Positions 10,481 to 20,469 of a stretch of DNA of 64,000 nt are shown piece after piece. A model generated the notes under the pieces. It had not been told where the DNA came from and did not search any database. It worked only from the letters and a program-made list of their open reading frames with translations. Each line of letters opens with the position of its first letter. The stretch's first letter is position 1. Location: assembly GCF_017948265.1 (NCBI RefSeq), contig NZ_CP072852.1, positions 3,658,001-3,722,000 on the forward strand. The letters run 5' to 3'. A program made the translations under genes and the position numbers. The DNA comes from Rhodoferax sp. PAMC 29310. Lineage in GTDB: Bacteria > Pseudomonadota > Gammaproteobacteria > Burkholderiales > Burkholderiaceae_C.

Positions 10481-12364
10481 GTGCGGGGTCAACTTGTGTC
10501 CGCATCAAAATCGTCTCTCACCGCACTCACTCTGGGTGCCATCGGCGTTGTCTATGGCGACATCGGGACCAGCGTTCTCTACGCGATCAAAGAGGTCTTC
10601 GGCTCCGGCCATGTACCGTTTACCCCTGATAACGTCTACGGTATTTTGTCCATTTTTTTCTGGACCTTGACCGTCATCATTTCGCTCAAGTACGTCACCT
10701 TGGTGCTCCGCGCGGATAACAATGGGGAAGGCGGGTTGGTAGCCATGCTGGCGCTGGCCTCCCAGTCCGTCAAAGACAAGCCCGAGTTGAGGCGGGTCTT
10801 GCTGATAGTGGGGATTTTCGGCGCCTGCCTGTTTTATGGTGATGGGGTCATCACACCGGCCATCTCGGTGCTCTCAGCGGTCGAGGGCCTGGAAGTGGTG
10901 TCCCCGACCTTCAAGAGCGCGGTGATTCCACTTACCCTGGTCATTTTGTTTGGTTTGTTTGCCGTCCAAAAGCGTGGCACGGCCGACATTGGCAGGTTTT
11001 TTGGCCCGATCACGGTCGTTTGGTTTGTCACCATTGCTGCCCTAGGCGTGGTTCAAATTGCGGGTCACCCCACCATTCTTTGGGCCATGAGCCCTCACTA
11101 CGCGCTGGGTTTCATGTGGCACAACCCGGGCATCACGTTCATCATCCTGGGTGCGGTGGTGCTTTGCGTCACGGGTGGTGAGGCCTTGTATGCCGACATG
11201 GGTCACTTCGGCAAGAAGCCGATTCGCCTCGCCTGGTTTTCGGTGGTCATGCCCTGTCTGACGCTCAACTATTTTGGACAAGGTGCCTTGTTGCTGGAAA
11301 ATCCGGCAGCCGTCAAAAATCCATTCTTCATGATGGCGCCCGACTGGGCGCTGGTGCCGCTGGTCGGCTTGGCCACGATGGCCACCGTGATTGCGTCGCA
11401 AGCCCTTATCTCCGGTGCGTTCAGCGTCACCAAACAAGTGATTCAACTGGGGTATTTGCCGCGTCTGCAAGTCCTGCATACCAGCGTCAAGGACACCGGC
11501 CAGATCTACATGCCGTTTGTCAATTGGGGCCTGTTCGTGGCCATTGTGATGGCGGTGGTGATGTTTCGCTCCTCCAGCAATCTGGCGTCGGCCTACGGTA
11601 TTGCGGTCACGCTGGACATGTTGATCACCACAGTGCTGACCTTTTTTGTGATTCGGTACAGCTGGAAATACCCCTTGGTGCTTTGCATTGGCGCCACGGC
11701 GCTATTCTTTGTGGTCGATCTGGCCTTTTTCGCCTCCAACATGCGCAAGTTCTTTGACGGCGGTTGGTTTCCTCTCATGATTGGCGGCGCGATCTTTACC
11801 TTGATGCTGACATGGAAAGAGGGCCGACGCTTGTTGAACGAAAAGCTCAAAGCTGACGCCATTGACTTGCCCAGTTTTCTGGATGCCGTGTTCGTCAGTC
11901 CACCGGTGCGGGTGGAGGGCACCGCTGTGTTTCTGACTGCCGAGACCGGAACCGTTCCCAATGCCTTGCTGCACAACCTCAAGCACAACAAGGTGCTGCA
12001 TGCCAACAATTTGTTCGTGACGGTCCAAAACCATGAGGTTCCCTGGATTGGCATGGGCAAGCGACTGGAAATTGAGGCTTTGGGCCACGATTGCTGGCAA
12101 GTCAAAATTCACTACGGATTCAAGAACGACCCGGACGTGCCCAAAGCGTTGCAGCAAATCAAGGGTCGCGGCTGTGAGCTCGAGGAGATGAGTACCAGCT
12201 ATTTCTTGTCGCGTGACACCGTGGTGCCGTCCATGGGGCGGGGCATGGCGCGTTGGCGTGAAAAGCTGTTTGCCCAAATGCATCACAACGCTAGTGGTGC
12301 GGCTGATTTCTTGAAGCTACCCAACAATGCAGTGGTTGAGTTAGGCTCGAAGATCGAAATTTAG
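10481..12364 (+). CDS. kup: Low-affinity potassium uptake protein Kup
   Basis: Inner membrane K+/H+ symporter with about 12 membrane helices in the first 430 residues and a cytoplasmic C-terminal domain. The start [20 protein letters not shown] is the family hallmark, and [19 protein letters not shown] is another. 627 residues matches the family. The start is GTG at 10481 or GTG at 10496, both before the conserved region. The 138 bases upstream hold a small inverted repeat (GTTGC/GCAAC near 10373) and no promoter I could defend. Confidence 0.96.
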   Translation: MRGQLVSASKSSLTALTLGAIGVVYGDIGTSVLYAIKEVFGSGHVPFTPDNVYGILSIFFWTLTVIISLKYVTLVLRADNNGEGGLVAMLALASQSVKDKPELRRVLLIVGIFGACLFYGDGVITPAISVLSAVEGLEVVSPTFKSAVIPLTLVILFGLFAVQKRGTADIGRFFGPITVVWFVTIAALGVVQIAGHPTILWAMSPHYALGFMWHNPGITFIILGAVVLCVTGGEALYADMGHFGKKPIRLAWFSVVMPCLTLNYFGQGALLLENPAAVKNPFFMMAPDWALVPLVGLATMATVIASQALISGAFSVTKQVIQLGYLPRLQVLHTSVKDTGQIYMPFVNWGLFVAIVMAVVMFRSSSNLASAYGIAVTLDMLITTVLTFFVIRYSWKYPLVLCIGATALFFVVDLAFFASNMRKFFDGGWFPLMIGGAIFTLMLTWKEGRRLLNEKLKADAIDLPSFLDAVFVSPPVRVEGTAVFLTAETGTVPNALLHNLKHNKVLHANNLFVTVQNHEVPWIGMGKRLEIEALGHDCWQVKIHYGFKNDPDVPKALQQIKGRGCELEEMSTSYFLSRDTVVPSMGRGMARWREKLFAQMHHNASGAADFLKLPNNAVVELGSKIEI

Positions 12365-12389
12365 ACCAGTCCCCTCTCTCGCATTTCTC

Positions 12390-13343
12390 ATGAACATTCT
12401 TTTTGTCACCGACCCGCTAGCCTCCTTCAAAATCTACAAGGACACCACCTTTTCAATGATGCGCGAGGCGCAAGCTCGCGGTCACCGCGTATTTTCCTGT
12501 GAGCCACGTCAAATGGCATGGGTGTCCGGCGCACGAGTGCAAGCAGAAGTCACCGCCCTGCGCCTCACTGGCGACAAGGTGGATTGGTACACCGTGGAGA
12601 GCGCAGAGCGCCGGAACCTGTGTGAGTTTGATGCCATCATCATGCGCAAAGATCCGCCTTTTGACAGCGAGTATTTCTACGCCACCCACCTGTTGGAGCA
12701 GGCAGAGCGTGAGGGTGCGCAGGTCTTCAACAAGCCACGGGCGCTCAGGGATCACCCTGAGAAACTGGCGATTCTGGAGTTCCCCGAATTTATTGGGCCT
12801 ACATTGGTGACCCGATCAGCGAAAGACATTCGCGAGTTTCACGCCGAGCACAAGGACATCATCCTAAAACCTCTGGACGGGATGGGGGGCGCTGGTATCT
12901 TTCGCGTGAAGGCCGATGGATTGAATCTGGGCAGCATCACGGAAACCCTCAACAAAGAGGGGGCTGAGACAGTCATGGTCCAGAAGTTTTTGCCGGCCAT
13001 TGAGCAGGGTGACAAGCGCGTGCTGGTGATTGGGGGGCAGCCTGTTCCGTTTAGCCTGGCCCGTATCCCTCAAGGGGGCGAAGTTCGTGGCAACTTGGCT
13101 GCCGGTGGCATCGGGGTGGCCCAGCCTTTGACCGAACGTGATCGTTATATCGCCGAGTCATTAGGGCCGGTTCTCAATGCGCGGGGGCTGCTGCTGGTGG
13201 GGCTGGATGTGATTGGCGATAGCCTGACCGAAATCAATGTCACCAGTCCGACCTGCTTTCAGGAGATATTCGACCAAGCCGGGTTCAATGTGGCCGCCAT
13301 GTTCATTGATGCATTGGAGCAGTCACTCAAGCCGACACTGTAG
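12390..13343 (+). CDS. gshB: Glutathione synthetase
   Basis: Second step of glutathione synthesis, an ATP-grasp enzyme adding glycine to gamma-glutamylcysteine. Family motifs are MNILFVTDPLASFKIYKDTT at the start, RKDPPFDSEYFYATHLLE, ILKPLDGMGGAGIFRV for ATP binding, and EINVTSPTCFQEI near the C-terminus. 317 residues is normal. The last 17 bases overlap the 3' end of the convergent amidotransferase gene. Confidence 0.97.
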   Translation: MNILFVTDPLASFKIYKDTTFSMMREAQARGHRVFSCEPRQMAWVSGARVQAEVTALRLTGDKVDWYTVESAERRNLCEFDAIIMRKDPPFDSEYFYATHLLEQAEREGAQVFNKPRALRDHPEKLAILEFPEFIGPTLVTRSAKDIREFHAEHKDIILKPLDGMGGAGIFRVKADGLNLGSITETLNKEGAETVMVQKFLPAIEQGDKRVLVIGGQPVPFSLARIPQGGEVRGNLAAGGIGVAQPLTERDRYIAESLGPVLNARGLLLVGLDVIGDSLTEINVTSPTCFQEIFDQAGFNVAAMFIDALEQSLKPTL

Positions 13344-14160
13344 CGCCGGCTGGGGCGGTCAAGGTATTGCAAGACGACACCGTCCCCTCCACAAACACTG
13401 TCAATTGTCCCGGCACCATCGCCGTCCATTGCTCGTTGGTGGTGAGTGGCTCAGTAACCACAATGGCAAGGCGGTCTTCAGGGCCATTGAGCGCGGCCAG
13501 ATCCGCTTTGACGTCTTCGTCTTTCAAGTGAACGTGCGTGAACGGTGGCTGACGCAAGACGTAATGCAGTTTGGTAGATGCATGAGCCCACAAGGCCTCT
13601 CCATTGCTCAGCAGAAAATTGAAAGTGCCAAATTTGGCAACCTGCGGTGCCAGCTCGTTCAGGGTGCAGGTCAGCTCCTCAATCGAGGGCACCCCTGCAT
13701 GTGATTTGGCCAATTCTTGCAATAGCCAGCAAAAGGCCTGCTCGCTGTCGGTATCACCGACCGGGCGAAACGCACCATGCAGATGCGGGGTATAGCCCTT
13801 GAGGTCCCCGTTATGGGCAAACACCCAGTAGCGGCCCCACAACTCCCGCACAAAAGGGTGACAATTTTCCAGCATCACCTTGCCAACAGTGGCCTTGCGC
13901 ACATGGGCAATGACGTTGTGACTTTTGATCGGGTAGCTGCGCAGCATCTTCGCAATGGAAGAGGTAGCCGCGCTCTCTTTGTCAACAAAATACCGAACGC
14001 CCTTTCCCGGCAGGTTGGGCGTGGTCGCGTCACTCTCAAAAAATGCGATACCCCAGCCATCCGAATGGTGGTCAGTGCCCCCGCCTCTCTGAGAGAACCC
14101 TGTGAAACTCAGGGTCAGGCTTGCGGGCAACCGGCTGTTCATTCCAAGAAGTTGGCACAT
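13327..14160 (-). CDS. Class II glutamine amidotransferase (YafJ-like)
   Basis: Ntn-type amidohydrolase whose catalytic nucleophile is the cysteine exposed after Met removal: the protein begins MCQLLGMN. That fixes the start at 14160; an upstream in-frame start would bury the nucleophile. DHHSDGWGIAFFE and VIAHVRKATVGKV are the glutaminase motifs of this family, and HNGDL is also present. 277 residues. It has no synthetase domain, so the acceptor of the ammonia is unknown. It is convergent with gshB and on the same strand as the tautomerase gene 22 bases upstream. Confidence 0.9.
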   Translation of the reverse strand: MCQLLGMNSRLPASLTLSFTGFSQRGGGTDHHSDGWGIAFFESDATTPNLPGKGVRYFVDKESAATSSIAKMLRSYPIKSHNVIAHVRKATVGKVMLENCHPFVRELWGRYWVFAHNGDLKGYTPHLHGAFRPVGDTDSEQAFCWLLQELAKSHAGVPSIEELTCTLNELAPQVAKFGTFNFLLSNGEALWAHASTKLHYVLRQPPFTHVHLKDEDVKADLAALNGPEDRLAIVVTEPLTTNEQWTAMVPGQLTVFVEGTVSSCNTLTAPAGATVSA

Positions 14161-14182
14161 AGGGCGGGTCGATGCTGGTTTT

Positions 14183-14374
14183 TTACGTGCGAGGCTCCGT
14201 CCAGAGCACACCCCCGGTGGCCCAGTTTTCCCGCTTGACGTCAGTGATCAGAATATCCACGGAATCTGGCTTGCCGCCCAATACTTCGACGGAGACGCGG
14301 GTGATTTCTTCCACAAGCTTCTTCTTTTGCTCTATCGTGCGGCCTTCGAGCATTTCAATATGGTAGGTCGGCAT
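14183..14374 (-). CDS. 4-oxalocrotonate tautomerase family protein
   Basis: Small tautomerase of 63 residues. The start was set so that the catalytic proline follows the initiator (MPTYHIEMLEGR), as in the 4-OT family, where Pro1 is the general base. It also has the family's KKKLVEEITRVSVEVLG helix and the VDILITDVKRENWATGG segment. No aromatic meta-cleavage genes are near, so the substrate cannot be deduced. It probably forms an operon with the following amidotransferase. Confidence 0.92.
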   Translation of the reverse strand: MPTYHIEMLEGRTIEQKKKLVEEITRVSVEVLGGKPDSVDILITDVKRENWATGGVLWTEPRT

Positions 14375-14573
14375 GGCTTCCTTGGGTTCGAGGTGATCGT
14401 TATGCAGCAATGATAGTGTCTATTGAGAGCTTGTTGCGTGATGAGCGAGGCGGTAAGGGCAGACGAAATTCGACGTCACTGTCACCCCGCTTCAGGGTGC
14501 TGCGCGCTTGCCGTGATTTGACCGGAGTTGGGTTGTGATATGAGAGAATGCGAAAAAAATTAGGAAGGCGACC

Positions 14574-16544
14574 TTGCAATATAGAGTCAAATCAATCGGG
14601 GCTGCGGCGCTTTTACTTTGTGTTTCGTTTGCTGGCGATGCTCTGACGCTAGGGAGCCTTCGTGGGCCAGTGATCATCGGGCGACCATTGGACGTATCGA
14701 TTCCCGTGCAGGTGGAGCAGCAGGACGACGCATCGGCTGCGTGCTTTGATGCCGAAGTCTTCCACGCGGATGTTCGGCAGCCCGCCGTTCGCGTACGTGT
14801 CGAGCCAACGGGTTCGCCCCAGTCCGTCGTCGTGCGTGTGCAGTCCTCCGCTTTGGTCAACGAACCGGTTGTGTCCGTCACATTGCGCGCCCGTTGCGAC
14901 CTGAAGGCTGAACGGCGCTACGTACTTCTCGCTGACCTGCCCAAGGCAGCAGACCCAACCGTCCCAGTTCAGATTGGCCAAATTTTGGTCCCCACGCGGA
15001 CGCCTGTGCCCGTGGTTGCCGATCCAGCTCCGTTGCCTGCGGCGGCGGACGGATCTCCACGCCCCGCTCGAAAGGCGGCGCGAACGAAGGCAGAGAAGCC
15101 TGCCAAAGAGCCGCGTCAGGCTGCGGTCCTGGCCCGTGATGTGACGCCAAAGCGTGCGTCAACGCCGTCGGGTCAGTCCCGCCTGAAGCTGGACAATCTG
15201 GAATTGTTCTCAGACCGCATCTCGCTCATTGAGATGGAGCAGCCTGACGCGGCCGCAGACTATGTGTCGCCTGACCTGAAGAAAGTGCAAGACATGCAGA
15301 TCACGGTCGATTCCCTGCAGGCCTTGATTGCGAAAAATGAAAGCAATCTGAGTGATTTGAGGACTCGATTGAATCAATCGGAATCAGCGCGCTTCCCGGC
15401 GTGGTTGGTTTATGCATTGGCAGCCTTGATTCTGGCGGCCGTGGCGGCTATTGCCGTGCTGTGGGGGCGTCAGCGACGCACGCAGGACGAGGATGGTGAG
15501 TGGTGGGGGGCGTCAGTCGTGGCGTCTGACTCATCGGTTGATGCCGTCGCGCCGAGTGGCAAGGTGCCACCTGTGCCCGCACCCGTTGCCAAGGCAGTGG
15601 TCGAGCCACGCCTGGAGAAGGCGGTGACGTTTCCTCCTTCCAACCAGTGGCATGACTCCAGAACCCAAGACGTCGATGTCAGTGAGGTCGAAATGGGAGA
15701 GTCCCGTTTCCACCGGATCATGCAGTCGGGCGAAGTTCAGGGGGCCGGCGAAGGCCATTCGGCCGCAGCTCCTCTCGACTTGGTATTGCCCGGGTCGGAG
15801 AGTTTTGATGCCGTACTGATTGCCGAGTTGCGCCAGCAGGCCGAGTTTTTTGTGGCGCTGGGGCAAACTGATCAGGCTTTGGTCGTGCTGGAGAAGGTGA
15901 TACACGATAGTGATGTACCCAACCCCCATGTTTTTCTGGATCTGCTTGGACTGCAGCACTCACTCAGCAAAAAAATTGAGTTTCAGCGAAGCCGCGAGGG
16001 ATTCAACCGCGTATTCAATTCGGTTGTTCCAGAGTTTGCCCGCTTCAAGTCAGAAGGCAAATCACTGGAAGCCTATCCTGCGGTATTGGCCGACATCACT
16101 GTGCATTGGGCGACACCAGAGGCCCTGGATTGCATTAATACCTATGTGCTGAAAAACAGGAGAAATGCCGAGCGAAGCAGCTTGGACCTGGCGGCCTTCC
16201 GCGATTTGTTGCTATTGCAGTCCGTGGTTCAGCAGTTGAATGACGACACGGTGGATCACTTGGGAGAGCCCGCTGCCTTTTACAGCGGCATAATTTCGAC
16301 GGTCGAACAAACAGTGGTTGACCCTTCCGATTCCCAGTTTGAAAATATGATGGCCTTGGATCTCGATCTTTCTGATGTTGAGGGCGGCGATGACTCGGGT
16401 CACGATGGACTGGCAGCCGGTAATGCAGCGCCAGCCACCATCCCGACTGGACTAAAAGCCAATGACGAAACGCCGTCTCAAAACGACAACTTGATTGACT
16501 TTGACTTGCCCGATGTCGTCAAGCCAGACGAGACCCCCAAATAG
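14574..16544 (+). CDS. FimV-like protein with TPR-type C-terminal region
   Basis: The start is TTG at 14574 behind an AGGAAGG ribosome-binding site. It has a signal peptide (about residues 1-23), then a FimV N-terminal-type domain (LTLGSLRGPVIIGRPLDVSI). A proline/alanine-rich linker and a coiled-coil stretch (KVQDMQITVDSLQALIAKNE) follow, then one membrane helix near residues 275-297 and an acidic cytoplasmic C-terminus. In Pseudomonas FimV is a peptidoglycan-linked polar organiser for type IV pili. 656 residues is shorter than typical FimV and I see no clear LysM domain, so the role is uncertain. Confidence 0.75.
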   Translation: MQYRVKSIGAAALLLCVSFAGDALTLGSLRGPVIIGRPLDVSIPVQVEQQDDASAACFDAEVFHADVRQPAVRVRVEPTGSPQSVVVRVQSSALVNEPVVSVTLRARCDLKAERRYVLLADLPKAADPTVPVQIGQILVPTRTPVPVVADPAPLPAAADGSPRPARKAARTKAEKPAKEPRQAAVLARDVTPKRASTPSGQSRLKLDNLELFSDRISLIEMEQPDAAADYVSPDLKKVQDMQITVDSLQALIAKNESNLSDLRTRLNQSESARFPAWLVYALAALILAAVAAIAVLWGRQRRTQDEDGEWWGASVVASDSSVDAVAPSGKVPPVPAPVAKAVVEPRLEKAVTFPPSNQWHDSRTQDVDVSEVEMGESRFHRIMQSGEVQGAGEGHSAAAPLDLVLPGSESFDAVLIAELRQQAEFFVALGQTDQALVVLEKVIHDSDVPNPHVFLDLLGLQHSLSKKIEFQRSREGFNRVFNSVVPEFARFKSEGKSLEAYPAVLADITVHWATPEALDCINTYVLKNRRNAERSSLDLAAFRDLLLLQSVVQQLNDDTVDHLGEPAAFYSGIISTVEQTVVDPSDSQFENMMALDLDLSDVEGGDDSGHDGLAAGNAAPATIPTGLKANDETPSQNDNLIDFDLPDVVKPDETPK

Positions 16545-16596
16545 CCCTGAGTTGCTGCGATGCAATGGCACCGGGAGGGCCGAGGTCGGCTCTCAA

Positions 16597-16818
16597 CTAG
16601 GTTTTGCTTTTCAATCTCACGAGTCTAACCAGCAGTAGAACCGCAGGCGTGCTGTGCATCAGCAAGTCAAAGATGTCGATGGGCTGCGACAGCGTCCCGT
16701 CGCTCAACATGCGCATCTTTTCGATCAAATGGGGCTCCGGGGTGACAGGGGCAACCAGCATCCACAGCGCCAGCAAGACCAACCACACCAATGGAAAGCG
16801 GTCCAGCCACTTCAGCAT
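16597..16818 (-). CDS. Small membrane protein of unknown function
   Basis: 73 residues: a hydrophobic N-terminal helix (FPLVWLVLLALWMLVAPV, about residues 8-25) and a second near the C-terminus (STPAVLLLVRLVRL). Between them lies a soluble segment with PHLIEKMRML. I recall similar short proteins in Comamonadaceae next to CWC-type genes but know no function. It overlaps the CWC gene by seven bases on the same strand, so the two are probably co-translated. Confidence 0.7.
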   Translation of the reverse strand: MLKWLDRFPLVWLVLLALWMLVAPVTPEPHLIEKMRMLSDGTLSQPIDIFDLLMHSTPAVLLLVRLVRLKSKT

Positions 16819-17030
16819 GGTGTCGCCGCGTGGGCGCAGGCAGCGCAGACGCAGGCCTTGCCCTTTGATTCAGCCGGTATCTGCGCCAGCAGGTCGGCAC
16901 TGAAGTCGGCCTGTGTGCACCAGCAGGGCGGCTGCTTTTGGCCACTGCTGCGCTCCAACTCCATGGCGCATTGATTGGGTTTTCCGCACAAAGGGCAATG
17001 CGCGGGGTCCGTTGGTGGTGTGATCTTCAT
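16812..17030 (-). CDS. Cysteine-rich CWC family protein
   Basis: 72 residues with the family pattern of paired cysteines: CPLCGKPNQC near residues 12-21, the CWC triplet (PPCWCTQADFS) at about residue 36, and CVCAACA near the C-terminus. This suggests a small zinc-binding fold. Function unknown. It is followed by, and overlaps, the small membrane protein gene. Confidence 0.88.
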   Translation of the reverse strand: MKITPPTDPAHCPLCGKPNQCAMELERSSGQKQPPCWCTQADFSADLLAQIPAESKGKACVCAACAHAATPC

Positions 17031-17216
17031 GCAGGGCTCCTTTTACGTGGCGATGGGCGGTCCCAAAGTGTAGCCAGCCCTGTCGCTTGTGTGACGACGG
17101 ATTGGCCGTGGCAAGGGCGCGCTATGGCGAGACAGGGGCGCGATGCTTGAGAATGGCCTGAAAGGAAATACCCATGAGATTCAACTCGCCGACCGACCTT
17201 GCACCAGGCCATACCG

Positions 17217-18140
17217 ATGGCTGACCGACCCTCCCTCCCACATGGCGTCACCGTGTTTGAGCGGGGCTGGCTGTCGTCGAACAATATTTTGATCGAGGGC
17301 TCGGCGGGTACGGCGCTCATTGACAGCGGCTACTGCGCACATGCCGCACAGACGCTGGCGCTGGTTCAATGCAGTCTGAAGGACCGCCCTTTGGATGTGT
17401 TGGTCAACACGCATTTGCACAGTGACCACTGCGGTGGCAACGCCGCTCTGCAAGCCGCCTATCCGTCACTGCGCACACTGATTCCGCCTGGCCATGCCCC
17501 TGAGGTTCAGCGTTGGGACGCCGTTGCGCTGAGTTATGAACCCACGGGCCAGACCTGCCCGGCGTTCCAGATGACGGCGGCCCTGCAACCCGGCACCGAG
17601 CTTCGCCTGGGCGACGAGATGTGGCAGATCCACGCGGCGCCGGGCCACGACCCTCACTCCGTTATTCTGTTTGAGCCAGAGTCCCGTGTGCTGGTGTCGG
17701 CTGATGCCCTGTGGGAGCGGGGCTTTGGCGTGGTGTTTCCGGAGCTGGAAGGGGTGGATGCATTTGCCGAAGTGGGGTCAACGATTGATCTCATCGAGTC
17801 GTTGGACCCGGCGTGGGTGATTCCTGGTCATGGCCCTTTGTTCTCGGGCGTGAGTGCTGCGATTGCCAATGCGCGCGCCCGGCTGGACAGTTTTGTGACG
17901 AGGCCCGACAAGCACATTCAATACGCGGTTAAGGTCTTGCTGAAGTTCAAGTTGCTGGAGGTGCAGCGCCTGGAGCACGGCGCCTTGCTGGCCTGGGCTC
18001 AAGCCACCCCTTACTTCGGCCTCATTCACACCACCCATTTCCCGTCGCTTGATTTCTCCGAGTGGATTGCCCAGCTGATTGCCGACTTGGTTCGCGCAGG
18101 TGCAGCCACCCGGGATGGCGTCATGGTCCACAACGCATAA
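17217..18140 (+). CDS. MBL-fold metallo-hydrolase
   Basis: Metallo-beta-lactamase-fold enzyme with the metal-binding motif THLHSDH at residues 65-71 (HxHxDH), then the distal histidines in APGHDPHSV and IPGHGPLF. 307 residues from the ATG at 17217; an in-frame TTG at 17199 is possible but adds nothing conserved. The C-terminal 100 residues resemble the extra domain of MBL hydrolases of the glyoxalase II-like broad group. Substrate unknown. Its stop lies in the left arm of a strong terminator. Confidence 0.88.
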   Translation: MADRPSLPHGVTVFERGWLSSNNILIEGSAGTALIDSGYCAHAAQTLALVQCSLKDRPLDVLVNTHLHSDHCGGNAALQAAYPSLRTLIPPGHAPEVQRWDAVALSYEPTGQTCPAFQMTAALQPGTELRLGDEMWQIHAAPGHDPHSVILFEPESRVLVSADALWERGFGVVFPELEGVDAFAEVGSTIDLIESLDPAWVIPGHGPLFSGVSAAIANARARLDSFVTRPDKHIQYAVKVLLKFKLLEVQRLEHGALLAWAQATPYFGLIHTTHFPSLDFSEWIAQLIADLVRAGAATRDGVMVHNA

Positions 18141-18173
18141 AGAGCAACGGCACCGAAGGTGCCGTTGCTCTTT
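18139..18173. terminator. Bidirectional rho-independent terminator
   Basis: Perfect 16-bp inverted repeat: AAAGAGCAACGGCACC at 18139-18154, loop GAA, and the reverse complement at 18158-18173. The arms end in A and T runs on opposite sides, so the hairpin can serve both converging genes (MBL hydrolase on +, malate synthase G on -). The left arm starts in the MBL stop codon. Confidence 0.85.
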
Positions 18174-18213
18174 AAGATGAAAATGTGCCTCTCGCCCTTA
18201 TGGAAAGAGCGCG

Positions 18214-18238
18214 AGTAGCTATTTTTTTAATAGCTACT
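18214..18238. repeat. AT-rich hairpin, possible partial dispersed repeat
   Basis: Ten-base arms AGTAGCTATT and AATAGCTACT around a TTTTT loop, 15 bases past the malate synthase stop. The TAGCTATT...AATAGCTA core resembles the AT-rich end of the repeat copies elsewhere in the window, so it may be a fragment of the same family, perhaps a second terminator for glcB. Confidence 0.5.
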
Positions 18239-18253
18239 GAGCGAACTTGCTGA

Positions 18254-20458
18254 TTAAGCCGCCGCCTTCACCTTCAAACGCCAAGCGTGCAGCAAAGGTT
18301 CGGTGTAGCCGCTGGGCTGTTCCATGCCTTTGAACACGAGGTCGCACGCGGCCTGGTAGGCCATGGAGGTGTCAAAGTGGCCGGCCATGGGTTGGTGCAG
18401 CGGGTCGCCGGCGTTCTGGCCGTCCACCACAGCGGCCATGCGCTCAAAGGTCTCCGTGATTTGGGCTTTGGTCACCACGCCATGGTGCAACCAGTTCGCC
18501 ATGTGCTGGCTGCTGATGCGCAAAGTGGCGCGGTCTTCCATCAGGCCCACGTTGTGGATGTCAGGCACTTTGGAGCAACCCACGCCCTGGTCCACCCAGC
18601 GCACCACGTAGCCCAGAATGCCCTGGGCGTTGTTGTCCAGCTCTTGCTGCTTCTCGGCAGCCGTCCAGTTGGGGGTGGCGGTCACGGGCACGGTCAGCAA
18701 GCCGTTTAACAAGGTGTCGCGCTCTTTGTTGAAGTTGACTTTCTCCATGGCCTTCTGCACGTCTTTCACCAGCACCTGGTGGTAGTGCAGGGCGTGCAGG
18801 GTGGCTCCGGTGGGACTGGGCACCCAGGCGGTGTTGGCACCGGCCATGGGGTGGGCAATTTTTTGCTCCAGCATGGTTTTCATCAGGTCGGGCATGGCCC
18901 ACATGCCTTTGCCGATTTGGGCCTTGCCGCGCAGGCCGCAGGACAGGCCAGTCAGCACGTTGTTGCGCTCGTAGGCGGCAATCCAGGCGCTGGACTTCAT
19001 GTCGCCCTTGCGGATCATGGGGCCGGCCAGCATGGTAGTGTGCATCTCGTCGCCCGTGCGGTCCAGAAAGCCGGTGTTGATAAAGGCCACGCGGCTCTCT
19101 GCAGCGGCAATACAGGCTTTCAGGTTGACGCTGGTGCGGCGCTCTTCGTCCATGATGCCGAGCTTGACGGTGCTGTCCTCCAGACCCAGCATCTTCTCGA
19201 CGCGGGTGAACAGCTCCGCAGCGAACGCCACCTCAGCCGGGCCGTGCATCTTGGGTTTGACGATGTAAACCGAGCCCTTGCGGGAGTTGCGGATGGCGTC
19301 TTTCTTGGTGCGGGCCAAGTCGTGCATGGCGATGGTGGTGGTCACCACCGCATCCAGAATGCCTTCCGGGATTTCGCGCTCGGCACCGGCTTTGTCGGTG
19401 TACAGAATGGCGGGGTTGGTCATCAGGTGGCCGACGTTACGCACAAACATGAGCGAGCGCCCGTGCAGGGTCACTTTTTTGCCGTTGGCGCCGGTGTAGA
19501 CGCGGTCCGGGTTCAGCCCGCGGGTGAAACTCTGGCCGCCTTTGCTCACCTCTTCAGTCAGAGTGCCTTTCAGAATGCCGAGCCAGTTGGTGTAGGCAAG
19601 CACTTTGTCGTCGGCGTCCACCACAGTCACCGAATCTTCGAGGTCCAGAATGGTGGAAAGAGCTGCTTCCAGTACCAGGTCAGAGACGCCGGCCGGGTCC
19701 TTGGCGCCAATGGCCGTGGTGCGGTCGATGATGATGTCCAGGTGCAAGCCGTTGTGCTGCAACAAGACCGAGGAGGGGGCTTTTTCTTCGCCCTGGAAGC
19801 CGATGAGCTGCTCGGGGTTTTGCAGGCTGGTGTTGCTGCCGTCTGCCAGTTTGATGGCCAGCTTGCCCGCTTTCACGCGGTAACCCACAGAATCAAGGTG
19901 AGAGCCTTTGCGCAATGGCGCGGTGCGGTCCAGCACATTGCGGGCGTAGGCGATGACCTTGGCGCCACGCTTGGGGTTGTAGGTCTTGCCTTTTTCGCAG
20001 CCTTGTGTTTCGGCAATCACGTCCGTGCCGTACAGCGCGTCATAGAGGCTGCCCCAGCGGGCGTTGGCCGCGTTCAGCGCGTAGCGGGCGTTCAGCACCG
20101 GCACCACGAGCTGGGGGCCCGCTTGAATCGCCAACTCGGCGTCCACCTTGCGGGTGGTGATCTTGGCCTTTTTGGGGTTGGGCACGAGGTAGCCAATTTT
20201 TTCCAGAAACGCGCGGTAGGCGGGCATGTCCTGCACCGGGCCGGGGTGGGCTTTGTGCCAGCTGTCCAGTTCGGTTTGCAGGCGGTCGCGCTCGGCCAAC
20301 AGGGCAATGTTCTTGGGGGCCAGGTCAGCCACGAGGGCGTCAAAGCCCTTCCAGAACTTGGACGGCGTGACACCGGTGCCAGGCAAGACCTGGGTATCGA
20401 TGAATTCGGCCAGGTTGATGGCCACTTGCAGTCGGTGCTTGGTGATGCGATGCGTCAT
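18254..20458 (-). CDS. glcB: Malate synthase G
   Basis: Condenses glyoxylate with acetyl-CoA to malate. About 734 residues, the single-domain-plus-insert G type (E. coli 723). Recognisable parts are [41 protein letters not shown] (given here in part), [24 protein letters not shown] and the C-terminal [21 protein letters not shown] chose the ATG at 20458; a TTG at 20473 would overlap the upstream haloacid dehalogenase by four bases. Same strand as that gene, so probably co-transcribed. Confidence 0.97.
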   Translation of the reverse strand: MTHRITKHRLQVAINLAEFIDTQVLPGTGVTPSKFWKGFDALVADLAPKNIALLAERDRLQTELDSWHKAHPGPVQDMPAYRAFLEKIGYLVPNPKKAKITTRKVDAELAIQAGPQLVVPVLNARYALNAANARWGSLYDALYGTDVIAETQGCEKGKTYNPKRGAKVIAYARNVLDRTAPLRKGSHLDSVGYRVKAGKLAIKLADGSNTSLQNPEQLIGFQGEEKAPSSVLLQHNGLHLDIIIDRTTAIGAKDPAGVSDLVLEAALSTILDLEDSVTVVDADDKVLAYTNWLGILKGTLTEEVSKGGQSFTRGLNPDRVYTGANGKKVTLHGRSLMFVRNVGHLMTNPAILYTDKAGAEREIPEGILDAVVTTTIAMHDLARTKKDAIRNSRKGSVYIVKPKMHGPAEVAFAAELFTRVEKMLGLEDSTVKLGIMDEERRTSVNLKACIAAAESRVAFINTGFLDRTGDEMHTTMLAGPMIRKGDMKSSAWIAAYERNNVLTGLSCGLRGKAQIGKGMWAMPDLMKTMLEQKIAHPMAGANTAWVPSPTGATLHALHYHQVLVKDVQKAMEKVNFNKERDTLLNGLLTVPVTATPNWTAAEKQQELDNNAQGILGYVVRWVDQGVGCSKVPDIHNVGLMEDRATLRISSQHMANWLHHGVVTKAQITETFERMAAVVDGQNAGDPLHQPMAGHFDTSMAYQAACDLVFKGMEQPSGYTEPLLHAWRLKVKAAA

Positions 20459-20469
20459 GGGGAAAGCTT

